From: Thermoplasmata archaeon
GTDB lineage: Archaea > Thermoplasmatota > Thermoplasmata > Thermoplasmatales > Thermoplasmataceae
Assembly: GCA_021797955.1 (NCBI GenBank)
Contig: JAJZYV010000031.1
Coordinates: forward strand, 1 to 10,217
Direction: 5' to 3'
Length of the DNA: 10,217 nt
A program made the position numbers and the translations under genes. This document shows, one piece after another, positions 1 to 6,418 of the stretch (position 1 is the stretch's first letter; each line of letters starts with the position of its first letter). The notes beneath the pieces were generated by a model. It was not told the DNA's origin, made no database searches, and saw only the letters and a list, made by a program, of their open reading frames with translations.

Positions 1-195
1 CATCTCATGGGAATGAAGCTGAGTGAAAATATCATCTCAATAAATACCGATCCAAACGCTGAAATCAACAGCATTGCGGATTACATAATCACAGCCGATC
101 TTTACGAGGTCATACCAAAACTCGTTGAGGCAATTGAGAAGAAAAAAACAGTAGAATCCGGTACTGCCGTAAAGTCAGAAACTTCCAAGGTGTAG
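1..195 (+). CDS. etfA: Electron transfer flavoprotein alpha subunit, C-terminal end (partial)
   Basis: Only the last 64 codons are present; the frame is open from base 1 and ends at TAG 193-195. The residues HLMGMKLSENIISINTDPNAEI, followed by IADYIITADLYEVIPKL, match the C-terminal FAD-binding part of ETF alpha (FixB). In that family a Gly-Met stretch, the N-x-DPNA-x-I motif and an ADY-x(4)-DL-x-E-VIP segment bind and cover the flavin. The protein pairs with the beta subunit and carries electrons from acyl-CoA and other dehydrogenases in the cytoplasm. A charged tail of about 15 residues (after EKKK) extends past the conserved domain. It is a housekeeping neighbour and is not expected to be functionally tied to the CRISPR genes. 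The ATG at 7 is internal and not the start. Confidence 0.88.
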   Translation, partial: HLMGMKLSENIISINTDPNAEINSIADYIITADLYEVIPKLVEAIEKKKTVESGTAVKSETSKV

Positions 196-296
196 AATGT
201 GAAAACTCAATATCCAACTTTCCAAGAATTAAAAAAATTTGGGATTGTCAAAACGTTTTAGGTTTTCTAAAATGGAGGATGTTGCGACGCGTTAAA

Positions 297-314
297 TTTT
301 TTTTGTTGTTTTTT
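297..314 (+). terminator. T-rich archaeal-type terminator downstream of etfA
   Basis: Eight consecutive T are followed by GTTG and six more T, on the coding strand about 100 bases after the etfA stop. Archaeal termination commonly depends on such U-rich tracts. A 6-bp inverted repeat, TTTTAG/CTAAAA (256-261 and 267-272, 5-base loop), lies just upstream and could add a weak hairpin. Confidence 0.5.
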
Positions 315-442
315 AAAAATTATCAACGGGGGAATCTGGATAGGAATTTACCGGAATTAATTTCAAACCTGAAACTTAGTACACGTCTTAATCGACGTTT
401 GCAAAGAGAAAAATCAAATCATCACTTTCCTTGTAATTCACT

Positions 443-472
443 TTTAAAATAAAACGGGGTTATAATTGAAAC
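443..472 (+). repeat. Isolated CRISPR-repeat-like element
   Basis: This 30-base stretch begins TTTAAAATAAAAC and ends ATTGAAAC. A frequent archaeal CRISPR repeat pattern is about 30 bases, of the form GTTAAAAT-x-AGAC-x(n)-ATTGAAA(C/G), whose last 8 bases become the crRNA 5' handle. The element fits at both ends and in length, with mismatches at position 1 and in the AGAC block. Only one clear copy is present, so this is not an array. TGAAACTTA recurs at 370-378 (97 bases upstream), but the sequence before it does not match well. It could be a relic repeat, a repeat of a stand-alone regulatory crRNA-like gene, or chance in AT-rich DNA. Confidence 0.35.
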
Positions 473-537
473 TTACCTCTGAAATTGTAAATCGAAGTAA
501 ATAAAATGTCATTTATTTATAACATTTTCATTTATTA

Positions 538-1251
538 TCATAAAATATCCATTAAATTGTCATTTAAAAAAATTATATTTTGTTTCCCTCTGACAATTCC
601 AAGTATCCTAAGTTCAACTAATTTATTTACTCTATTTTCCACAGTACGAAGGGTAAAATTTTCTTTAACCTCATTATTTAGATAATTTCTTATTTCTCTT
701 GTATTGCTTTGACCTTTTCTCAGCAATTCTATGATCTCTCTGTCTGTTCTATCTGTGTGGAAGAGTATGTTAAAATAAGGAGCCATATCAATTCTTTTAA
801 ACACTACACTCTTTCTATATAGGGGACTCTTTGTCTCAATACTATGTTCAACCAAATGATTGTTCTTTATTGCCCACAAAAATGCGGCTATGGAATAGAT
901 AGAAGGTCCTGAAGTAAGATTTACGGAGGCTTTTTTTGATATAATTCTTTCGAAAATCTTTGTATAGATTCTTAAGTCCCATATGTTAACCAATTTGTTA
1001 ATTTCAACTTGAACTCTTGAATTTAATTCTCCGATATATGTTAAAACATTCTCAAGTAGTCGGTTGGCCCTTATAGAATCCTCATCCGGATTCAGGTCAT
1101 CTAATTTACTTGTAAATAGCACAATTCTATTGAGACAGTTCTCTTCTGAAATCAAATACGGTCTCATAAAAGGAATAATAATATCAATTTGGAATCCTAC
1201 AAAACTTACTATTGTATCTACACATGAAGACGAAACATTTTCTTCGTTCAT
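538..1251 (-). CDS. csa3: Csa3-like CRISPR regulator (CARF + winged HTH)
   Basis: This 237-aa protein is divergent from the cas operon. Residues about 10-150 fit a CARF (CRISPR-associated Rossmann fold) domain: a first beta strand (TIVSFVGF) leading to a helix, a second strand (RIVLFTSK), and NLTSGPSIYSIAAFLWA at 111-127. The latter resembles the ligand-loop motif LTGGT followed by a helix. Residues about 165-235 fit a winged helix-turn-helix: EIIELLRKG, then a helix pair with TVENRVNKLVELRILGIVRG as recognition helix and wing. Csa3 proteins are dimeric DNA-binding regulators of adaptation and interference genes, and their CARF domain can bind cyclic tetra-adenylate. The ATG at 1251 lies about 23 bases from the shared TATA element, so the transcript is probably leaderless. 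The family call is by domain layout and position; ligand and targets are inferred. Confidence 0.8.
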   Translation of the reverse strand: MNEENVSSSCVDTIVSFVGFQIDIIIPFMRPYLISEENCLNRIVLFTSKLDDLNPDEDSIRANRLLENVLTYIGELNSRVQVEINKLVNIWDLRIYTKIFERIISKKASVNLTSGPSIYSIAAFLWAIKNNHLVEHSIETKSPLYRKSVVFKRIDMAPYFNILFHTDRTDREIIELLRKGQSNTREIRNYLNNEVKENFTLRTVENRVNKLVELRILGIVRGKQNIIFLNDNLMDIL

Positions 1252-1270
1252 AAGTGTAGAAAGGTTTTTA

Positions 1271-1278
1271 TTATATAA
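1271..1278. promoter_or_regulatory. Shared palindromic TATA box of csa3 and cas6
   Basis: TTATATAA is a perfect palindrome in the 43-base gap between the two divergent genes. Its centre is about 23 bases from the csa3 ATG (minus strand) and about 20 from the cas6 ATG at 1295 (plus strand). Archaeal TATA boxes sit about 26 bases before the transcription start, so both transcripts would begin at or near the start codon. No SD precedes either gene, in line with leaderless transcription. One TATA/TBP site may serve both directions. Confidence 0.55.
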
Positions 1279-1294
1279 AATTATATGTATTCAC

Positions 1295-2008
1295 ATGGAA
1301 AGTTTAATGATCAGAATGAAGAGAGAAAAAGGGATCATGCTTCCTTATGAGTACAATTATTATTTATCAATAGGTATTTATTCAAAATTATCGGAGTATC
1401 AAGAAAGAATAAAAAAATTACACGATAAGAATCAACCAGGGATACACACTTTCAGTAATATAATTTCACACGATGTTAAGAGAGGGGTTAATGGATTAAA
1501 TATCAGTAATGGGTTTTTTGTAATGAGAACTATTGATATGACTCTTTCCGCGTATTTCAGACTAGGTTTGGCAGTTGATCCCTTAATAAGAATAAATGAT
1601 GTGATATATCGGGTGAATCGTATCGTATCTTTAAAAGAACCAGATATAAAAGAGGGAGAATTGAAGTTTAAGTCCTTATCTCCTATTTTAATCCGGGACT
1701 TTGATCTGAAAAAAAAGTACGTTGATGCCCCAGAAAGGGTAGAAGATAATCTGAATAAAGGGGCTTTATGGATTTTGAGGAATTTTTTTGGATTATCAGA
1801 TGATGAAACAAGAGATTTCCATATTTGTACATCCAACCTGAAAAGGAAAACAGTTAGAATTTCCAATTCTAAAGCAAAAGAGGCGATTACAACTGCTTAT
1901 GAAATGACAGGTGAAATCAAAGGCTCCGAAAGGGCAATCAGAGCGCTCTATTATAGGGGTCTTGGCTCTAAACCATCTCTCGGACTCGGATGCTGGGAGG
2001 TAATTTGA
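1295..2008 (+). CDS. cas6: Cas6 pre-crRNA endoribonuclease
   Basis: The protein has 237 aa from the ATG at 1295, a usual Cas6 length. The N-terminus (IRMKREKGIMLPYEYNYYL) matches the first ferredoxin-like beta strand and the PYxxxYYL region of Cas6. Tyr29 (GIYSKL) and His43 (KKLHDK) lie where the catalytic Tyr and His of Pyrococcus Cas6 fall. The C-terminus has the diagnostic glycine-rich loop, GLGSKPSLGLGCWEVI. Cas6 cuts pre-crRNA within the repeats, leaving an 8-base 5' handle. The frame is open back to 1064, but that extension runs antisense through csa3 and lacks Cas6 similarity. The TATA element at 1271 favours 1295 (or 1307, Met5). It is the first gene of the operon; its TGA overlaps the cas10d ATG by one base. 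Confidence 0.92.
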   Translation: MESLMIRMKREKGIMLPYEYNYYLSIGIYSKLSEYQERIKKLHDKNQPGIHTFSNIISHDVKRGVNGLNISNGFFVMRTIDMTLSAYFRLGLAVDPLIRINDVIYRVNRIVSLKEPDIKEGELKFKSLSPILIRDFDLKKKYVDAPERVEDNLNKGALWILRNFFGLSDDETRDFHICTSNLKRKTVRISNSKAKEAITTAYEMTGEIKGSERAIRALYYRGLGSKPSLGLGCWEVI

Positions 2009-4731
2009 TGGATAATAACACACTTGAACTAAAAAACTATATGGATTTCGAAAATAGTGAGATATTTAATGAAGTGATGGACTGGGCGATTAAGGAAATA
2101 TTTCAAAAGATATGGACAGAAGAGGAATGGTCAAAATGTGCAAAGGGAGGAAGGCATATTGGAAATCCAAATTTTGAGAAGTACAGTGATATGGCATATC
2201 CAGTCCATATATTTTCTGGTGTTGCGATGTCAATGAAGGTATTTGATTATTATTTCAGCCAGAATAATTCTGAAATAGCAGAATACCTGAGGGAAAAATT
2301 TAAAGAGAAGGAATCGTTTGGAAAATTATTAAAGAGGGCTATCCTAGGTTATGTATTTCATGATTTTAATAAAATTACGGATACGAATTATCAGATGATC
2401 GATAAGGAACCTCTCTTTAAATTAATAGACAGACATTTTAAAAATCTTTCGGAAGACCTGGGTTTAAACTATGATAATATTTATCAAATTGCTATGTGTA
2501 CAGAAAAAGGGACGGAGGCCAATGTTTTACGAGATTCGGTGATTATATTCCCTGGCCTGGATTTTGAAATGAATTTTTCAAGATTGTCAGATGTGTTGTC
2601 AGGAATTTATAATCATGAGAATATCGCCCCCAATCGCGACATTAAGTTTGGTCCATATACCTTGATTTCAAAGGAGAAAATTAATAGTATTAGTATTGCA
2701 AGCACCAATCTTTACGCCATGGAGGGTTTGGCTAAAAAGGCAGTGGTCGCTATTATAAGAACTAAACTCAAAGGCTTCTATCTATGGAGTACAGAGAACA
2801 CCATATTTTATGTTAATGACAATAACCCAATTAGCAAAAGAGAAATGCAGGATTTTTTGGTTAAAGAATTTAAGTCTCTTATTTCAGAAGTTATGCATCC
2901 AGAAAGGTTAATAAGTATGAATGATCGAAGTGTCAATAGTGCCGCTTCGGGATATATTGATTATACTCGGCATTCTATAATCGCTTTTATGAGGAATGGC
3001 GGCAATGTAAGAAGTTGCGTACATCTTCAAGACATAAATCTTGACAACAGTGATAAAATCATACAAGGAGAAAAATTTAGCGACTTGATTTCCAATTATA
3101 AAAACAGTATATTTAGCCTCAATTTAAGATTTGTAAAGGATAAAAAGGGGGCACATTCCATAAGAGATGGGTTAAATGTATTAGATGATACCAATTCTGA
3201 TGAAAATGAAATGCTAAAAGTTTTTGATGTTCGCTATATTCAACTTAACAAGCAGTTAAAAGATGAAGAAATCGATAAAATAAGGATGAAAATAAGCAAT
3301 CTGATCGAGGATTTCAAGAATGAATTTGATCAGATTTTAGGAAAAGACCCCGCAAAGTCAGCTCTACTGATCCCTATTTTAATAAAAGAGGATGTGGACT
3401 GGGACAAGATTTCTAAAAAGGTACTGGAAGATATGAATAAAAAGTCAAAGGATATCGATTATAATATAATTTTAGGAAGGATAATTCCAGAAATATTTAC
3501 ACCCGAAGAGTTTCCTGAAGTACCTGAAAAATCAAGGATGTCGATGGTGAACGGATTCCAAGCCAGTGAGGTCGCAAAGGGAGATAACCTGTACGGATTA
3601 AATACCAACGGATTCAACAATCGCTTGAAAACTTCTAAAATTTCAAATGGTAAGGTTGACGATGTCTCGATCCTAGAGTTTAACGTTAGAAGGAACATCA
3701 TACCAAAGATATCGGGAGACGAAACCCTTGTCTATCTTAATTTTCCAGGGGCAGTTCCATATCTTGATATGAGTCTCTTTATTGATAAATTTTCAAACTC
3801 CAAAAATGGTGAACAGTTCATAATAGACAGGCTACGTTTAAGCATTGAAAGCATGGATCAGAAGGTTAAAGTGGACAACTCATTTTTCTTTGTAACTTAT
3901 GCCGTAAAAAGTAATGCAGATATGCTAAGAGTTCTCAATCAGGCCGTTGACATTGCAGGAAAGACTAAAATGCACGTTAGAATTTCATATTCTAACTCGC
4001 CTTTACTATCCGGGCAGCTTGAATCCATAAAATTCGATATATCAAACAGCATAGTTTCATTTTTTTCCTGGAACTCTATAAGATGTAACGAACTTTCAAA
4101 GGTAAGAAAAACATTGCAGACATTTAACGTTTTGGCAAATGGCTCTCTGGAAAAATTTGATTACAAGAAAATGACAGAGGTAATAATTGATTTCACTCAA
4201 AACACAATGTCTGTGTTTAGCTACGTACATAATCACATCAGCGAACTAGTAAAACATAAGAAACACGGTTTTGGAGAGCAGTTTAGTAAGGCAATAGATG
4301 ATATAAGAAAGATGGGTTATAATGTTGAAAAAAAAGGAGATGAACATATGAAAAATATAGAAAAGTTAGCGAAAATAGCTTCGAATATTGAGAATGCAAG
4401 CTGGAAAATGAGTGGAAATGATAGAACGTGGATGCTGAGAGATTCCCTTGAGGCTTTAGAAACGGTGAGAGTAAAGACTAAGGACGGAGACCATAAGGAC
4501 CTTTCAGAATTTAAGGATATAGTCGGCGGGGTTCTCTTAACTAAGGTGACACGAGATCTCAGGGAGGAAGGTAAAAACTTCGTCCCTGTAGATAAAGTAG
4601 TCGAATTTGCAGATTGTGTGATAGAGTTGATTGAAAAGGATTTTGGTGGAAGAATTCCGTCAGGAGCCACAAAGTCCTATCTGATAAACGCGTTTGAATT
4701 TGAATATATGCTAACAATTGGAAAGAGGTGA
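2008..4731 (+). CDS. cas10d: Cas10d (Csc3), type I-D large subunit with HD nuclease domain
   Basis: The protein has 907 aa from the ATG at 2008. GGAGGT at 1996-2001 ends 6 bases before this ATG, so the upstream in-frame ATG at 1990, which precedes the SD, is rejected. An N-terminal HD nuclease domain is visible: His67 (YPVHIF), the HD pair His118-Asp119 (YVFHDFNK) and a probable last Asp195 (RLSDVLSGI). In type I-D this domain degrades target DNA, a role carried by Cas3'' elsewhere. The middle is the palm-like Cas10 region; no GGDD motif and no CxxC zinc motif were found, so cyclic-oligoadenylate synthesis is not expected. The helical C-terminal part (from about 780) corresponds to a small-subunit domain and is probably also made separately (see 4348). 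Size, HD domain and flanking csc2/csc1 make the family call strong. Confidence 0.9.
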   Translation: MDNNTLELKNYMDFENSEIFNEVMDWAIKEIFQKIWTEEEWSKCAKGGRHIGNPNFEKYSDMAYPVHIFSGVAMSMKVFDYYFSQNNSEIAEYLREKFKEKESFGKLLKRAILGYVFHDFNKITDTNYQMIDKEPLFKLIDRHFKNLSEDLGLNYDNIYQIAMCTEKGTEANVLRDSVIIFPGLDFEMNFSRLSDVLSGIYNHENIAPNRDIKFGPYTLISKEKINSISIASTNLYAMEGLAKKAVVAIIRTKLKGFYLWSTENTIFYVNDNNPISKREMQDFLVKEFKSLISEVMHPERLISMNDRSVNSAASGYIDYTRHSIIAFMRNGGNVRSCVHLQDINLDNSDKIIQGEKFSDLISNYKNSIFSLNLRFVKDKKGAHSIRDGLNVLDDTNSDENEMLKVFDVRYIQLNKQLKDEEIDKIRMKISNLIEDFKNEFDQILGKDPAKSALLIPILIKEDVDWDKISKKVLEDMNKKSKDIDYNIILGRIIPEIFTPEEFPEVPEKSRMSMVNGFQASEVAKGDNLYGLNTNGFNNRLKTSKISNGKVDDVSILEFNVRRNIIPKISGDETLVYLNFPGAVPYLDMSLFIDKFSNSKNGEQFIIDRLRLSIESMDQKVKVDNSFFFVTYAVKSNADMLRVLNQAVDIAGKTKMHVRISYSNSPLLSGQLESIKFDISNSIVSFFSWNSIRCNELSKVRKTLQTFNVLANGSLEKFDYKKMTEVIIDFTQNTMSVFSYVHNHISELVKHKKHGFGEQFSKAIDDIRKMGYNVEKKGDEHMKNIEKLAKIASNIENASWKMSGNDRTWMLRDSLEALETVRVKTKDGDHKDLSEFKDIVGGVLLTKVTRDLREEGKNFVPVDKVVEFADCVIELIEKDFGGRIPSGATKSYLINAFEFEYMLTIGKR
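4334..4343 (+). promoter_or_regulatory. Internal Shine-Dalgarno site for Cas11d within cas10d
   Basis: AAGGAGATGA matches the full anti-SD complement AAGGAGGTGA at 9 of 10 positions. It lies inside the cas10d reading frame, with GGAG ending 8 bases before an in-frame ATG at 4348. The same GGAG-to-start distance (8-9 bases) precedes cas10d, csc2 and csc1. It is the best SD match noticed in the window. Confidence 0.8.
4348..4731 (+). CDS. cas11d: Cas11d small subunit, internal in-frame start within cas10d
   Basis: This is a 127-aa protein identical to the last 127 residues of Cas10d (Met781 of the long form). It starts MKNIEKLAKIASNIENASW and is predicted to be mostly alpha-helical and charged, like Cas11 small subunits. 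Those subunits line the belly of Cascade-type complexes and help hold the R-loop. In other type I-D systems the small subunit is known to come from an internal translation start in cas10d; here the strong SD at 4334-4343 points to the same arrangement. It shares its stop (TGA 4729-4731) with Cas10d, and csc2 follows directly. Size, position, frame and SD agree; expression itself is inferred. Confidence 0.78.
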   Translation: MKNIEKLAKIASNIENASWKMSGNDRTWMLRDSLEALETVRVKTKDGDHKDLSEFKDIVGGVLLTKVTRDLREEGKNFVPVDKVVEFADCVIELIEKDFGGRIPSGATKSYLINAFEFEYMLTIGKR

Positions 4732-4736
4732 AAAGA

Positions 4737-5750
4737 ATGGAAAATGAAATGAATGATTTCGGAAAGATTTTGAAGCTGCCAGTGATAGGTGAAATTGATC
4801 TCAGGAAGAACCAAGGGATATTTGTAAAGATTGGGGTAGTATCTGAAACTACTGGTTTTTTCATAAACAGGAATAATGAGTCCACGGAACTGACTAGCGA
4901 AAATTTCTGGGAGGAGGAAAGACTGGTTGTTCCTGCATCTAAATGGAGGGGTGCCGAGAGATCCTATCTGCTCTCCGAGCTCAGAAAGGTTGAGGGAGTT
5001 ATACCCACAGATTACTCGAGGAACATGGTAGAGAGAAAAGGCTTGCTAAAAAATCCTTTAAGCCTGATATATGGAGATTCCAGTACAGGAAAATCCTTAG
5101 AAGCTGCTGGTATAGCATCAAGAGTATTCTACGATTGGTCATATAGCTATGAGCCCCTTTCTGATATAACAGTAAGGTTGCTACACAATTCACTTTCAGA
5201 CAGTGGGGCCATACTGCAAAAGGATGAGGGAAGTGTAAAATCAAATGCACTTTATAATACACCTTATGTTAAACCTGGTGTGAAATTGATTAGATTTATT
5301 TCGTTGGAAAATGTTTCAATTGAAATGTTTGCCCTTGTGATGATGGCAATTGTTGGTACTACGAGATACGGCGCGAGGACTGCCATATTGGGAGATAATA
5401 TGACCAACAAGGTAGTTTCCATTGGGATTTCAAAAATGGAAACACCTGTCAGTTCATACACTGTTATGAAAAATGCCTGGGATTCCAAAAAATATGAACC
5501 TGAGGCTGATATTCTTAAAGCAATGAAGGATGCCTATGGAGAAAATTTGATTTACGGAGACAAAATAAATGATTTGATTGGAAAAATATTAAGGATGAGG
5601 TCCGATAAGCAATTACTCTCTGATATATGCAGGCAAATCAATGCCAAGATGGAAAACGATTGGAAAGAATTTTGGAGCCCATCGGGGGAAAGAGAGAAAG
5701 ACAACAGGTCGAAACAAACCAGTCTTACTGAAGATGAAGGTAAGGAGTGA
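4737..5750 (+). CDS. csc2: Csc2, type I-D Cas7 backbone subunit
   Basis: The protein has 337 aa from the ATG at 4737. GAGGTG (4725-4730), spanning the cas10d stop, is well placed for this start; the GTG at 4728 lies within that SD and is less likely. Csc2 hallmarks follow in order: KNPLSLIYGDSSTG (106-118), SRVFYDWSYSY (129-138), LLHNSLSDSGAIL (148-160), LYNTPYVKPGVKLIRFISL (172-190) and TTRYGARTAILGDNM (208-222). Csc2 copies assemble along the crRNA spacer to form the complex backbone. The C-terminal 25 residues are charged and look disordered. GDSSTGKS happens to fit a P-loop pattern but belongs to the Csc2 fold, so ATP binding is not inferred. The gene ends in an overlap with the possible GTG start of csc1. 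Confidence 0.92.
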   Translation: MENEMNDFGKILKLPVIGEIDLRKNQGIFVKIGVVSETTGFFINRNNESTELTSENFWEEERLVVPASKWRGAERSYLLSELRKVEGVIPTDYSRNMVERKGLLKNPLSLIYGDSSTGKSLEAAGIASRVFYDWSYSYEPLSDITVRLLHNSLSDSGAILQKDEGSVKSNALYNTPYVKPGVKLIRFISLENVSIEMFALVMMAIVGTTRYGARTAILGDNMTNKVVSIGISKMETPVSSYTVMKNAWDSKKYEPEADILKAMKDAYGENLIYGDKINDLIGKILRMRSDKQLLSDICRQINAKMENDWKEFWSPSGEREKDNRSKQTSLTEDEGKE

Positions 5751-5755
5751 TTACT

Positions 5756-6418
5756 TTGGAAATCACTCCCTTAAAGATAGAAACAATCTCACCTATTAAC
5801 TACTATTATATAGCAGCATCAGGTGGGATGAGATCCTCATCTTTTCTAGGAGACATAGCCTTAAAGTACGCAGCTCTCAAACAATTGGGACTACATGAAT
5901 ATGCTCAACCTGATAAATTTAAACCAACTTATGAGGAACTAAATAATTTTGACTTCTGGTTCACTGTGGCAGTTAATGAAAAGATAGCATTTGGTCAAGG
6001 GGCTGAATCAGCCTTTATGAAAAATATGATCAGGAATACTATGCAGGGTATTGATTATAACGGAACCAATAGATATCCAAATGCTAAGGAAGGGAGCACA
6101 ATGTACAAGAATTTCTATTTTCAACAACCTATTAGACCAGGGAACACCTTTTACTGCTATCTTATACACAAAAATAAAATGGAAATACCGGAAGCCATGC
6201 GAATAGGAAACAGTAAGACCGGAATTATTAAACTGTCGAAATTACAAAATAGAAATTTTAAAGCTGTTTTAAATCTTTTCACATTGAAAAAATTAATGGG
6301 TTTAGATATTATGAAGGAGGGTTTTCAGTATACGGAGAATCTAATTTTGCAATATTTCCTCGTGGGGTTGTTTTCAATAGAGGAGGTTGAGGAGATATAT
6401 GCCAAATGGTACACTTAA
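5756..6418 (+). CDS. csc1: Csc1, type I-D Cas5 subunit
   Basis: The protein has 220 aa. Two starts compete: GTG at 5747, overlapping the csc2 stop, and TTG at 5756. AAGGAG at 5742-5747 ends 8 bases before the TTG, the spacing seen at neighbouring genes, so TTG is preferred; the GTG form would add three residues. The N-terminal strand (LKIETISPINYYYIAASGG) and the segment FLGDIALKYAALKQLG (30-45) match the Csc1 pattern of a Cas5-like RAMP fold. Position right after csc2 supports this. Cas5 proteins cap the 5' handle of the crRNA and contact the large subunit, which in type I-D is Cas10d. No catalytic residues are expected, since Cas6 is separate. The 3' end overlaps cas3' by 20 bases. Confidence 0.87.
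   Translation: MEITPLKIETISPINYYYIAASGGMRSSSFLGDIALKYAALKQLGLHEYAQPDKFKPTYEELNNFDFWFTVAVNEKIAFGQGAESAFMKNMIRNTMQGIDYNGTNRYPNAKEGSTMYKNFYFQQPIRPGNTFYCYLIHKNKMEIPEAMRIGNSKTGIIKLSKLQNRNFKAVLNLFTLKKLMGLDIMKEGFQYTENLILQYFLVGLFSIEEVEEIYAKWYT

Larger units (their letters stand above)
196..537. other. Intergenic region between etfA and csa3, no gene seen
   Basis: The 342 bases lie between the convergent ends of etfA and csa3. No credible ORF, tRNA or rRNA is seen on either strand. It holds the T-rich tract (297-314), a short inverted repeat (256-272) and the CRISPR-repeat-like element (443-472). The last 50 bases are low-complexity AT-rich sequence with reiterated CATTTATT words. Confidence 0.6.

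Noticed and set aside
1064..1294. The cas6 reading frame stays open 231 bases upstream of the chosen start.
   Set aside because: The extension runs antisense through csa3, has no Cas6 similarity and lies upstream of the TATA element.
1432..1866. Long minus-strand ORFs opposite cas6 and several other cas genes.
   Set aside because: They are antisense to well-identified genes, with no recognisable motifs or start signals; they look like shadow frames.
5073..5096. GDSSTGKS in Csc2 fits the Walker A (P-loop) pattern GxxxxGKS.
   Set aside because: It lies in the conserved Csc2 segment NPLSLIYGDS, which is not a nucleotide-binding fold; no Walker B or other ATPase motif follows.
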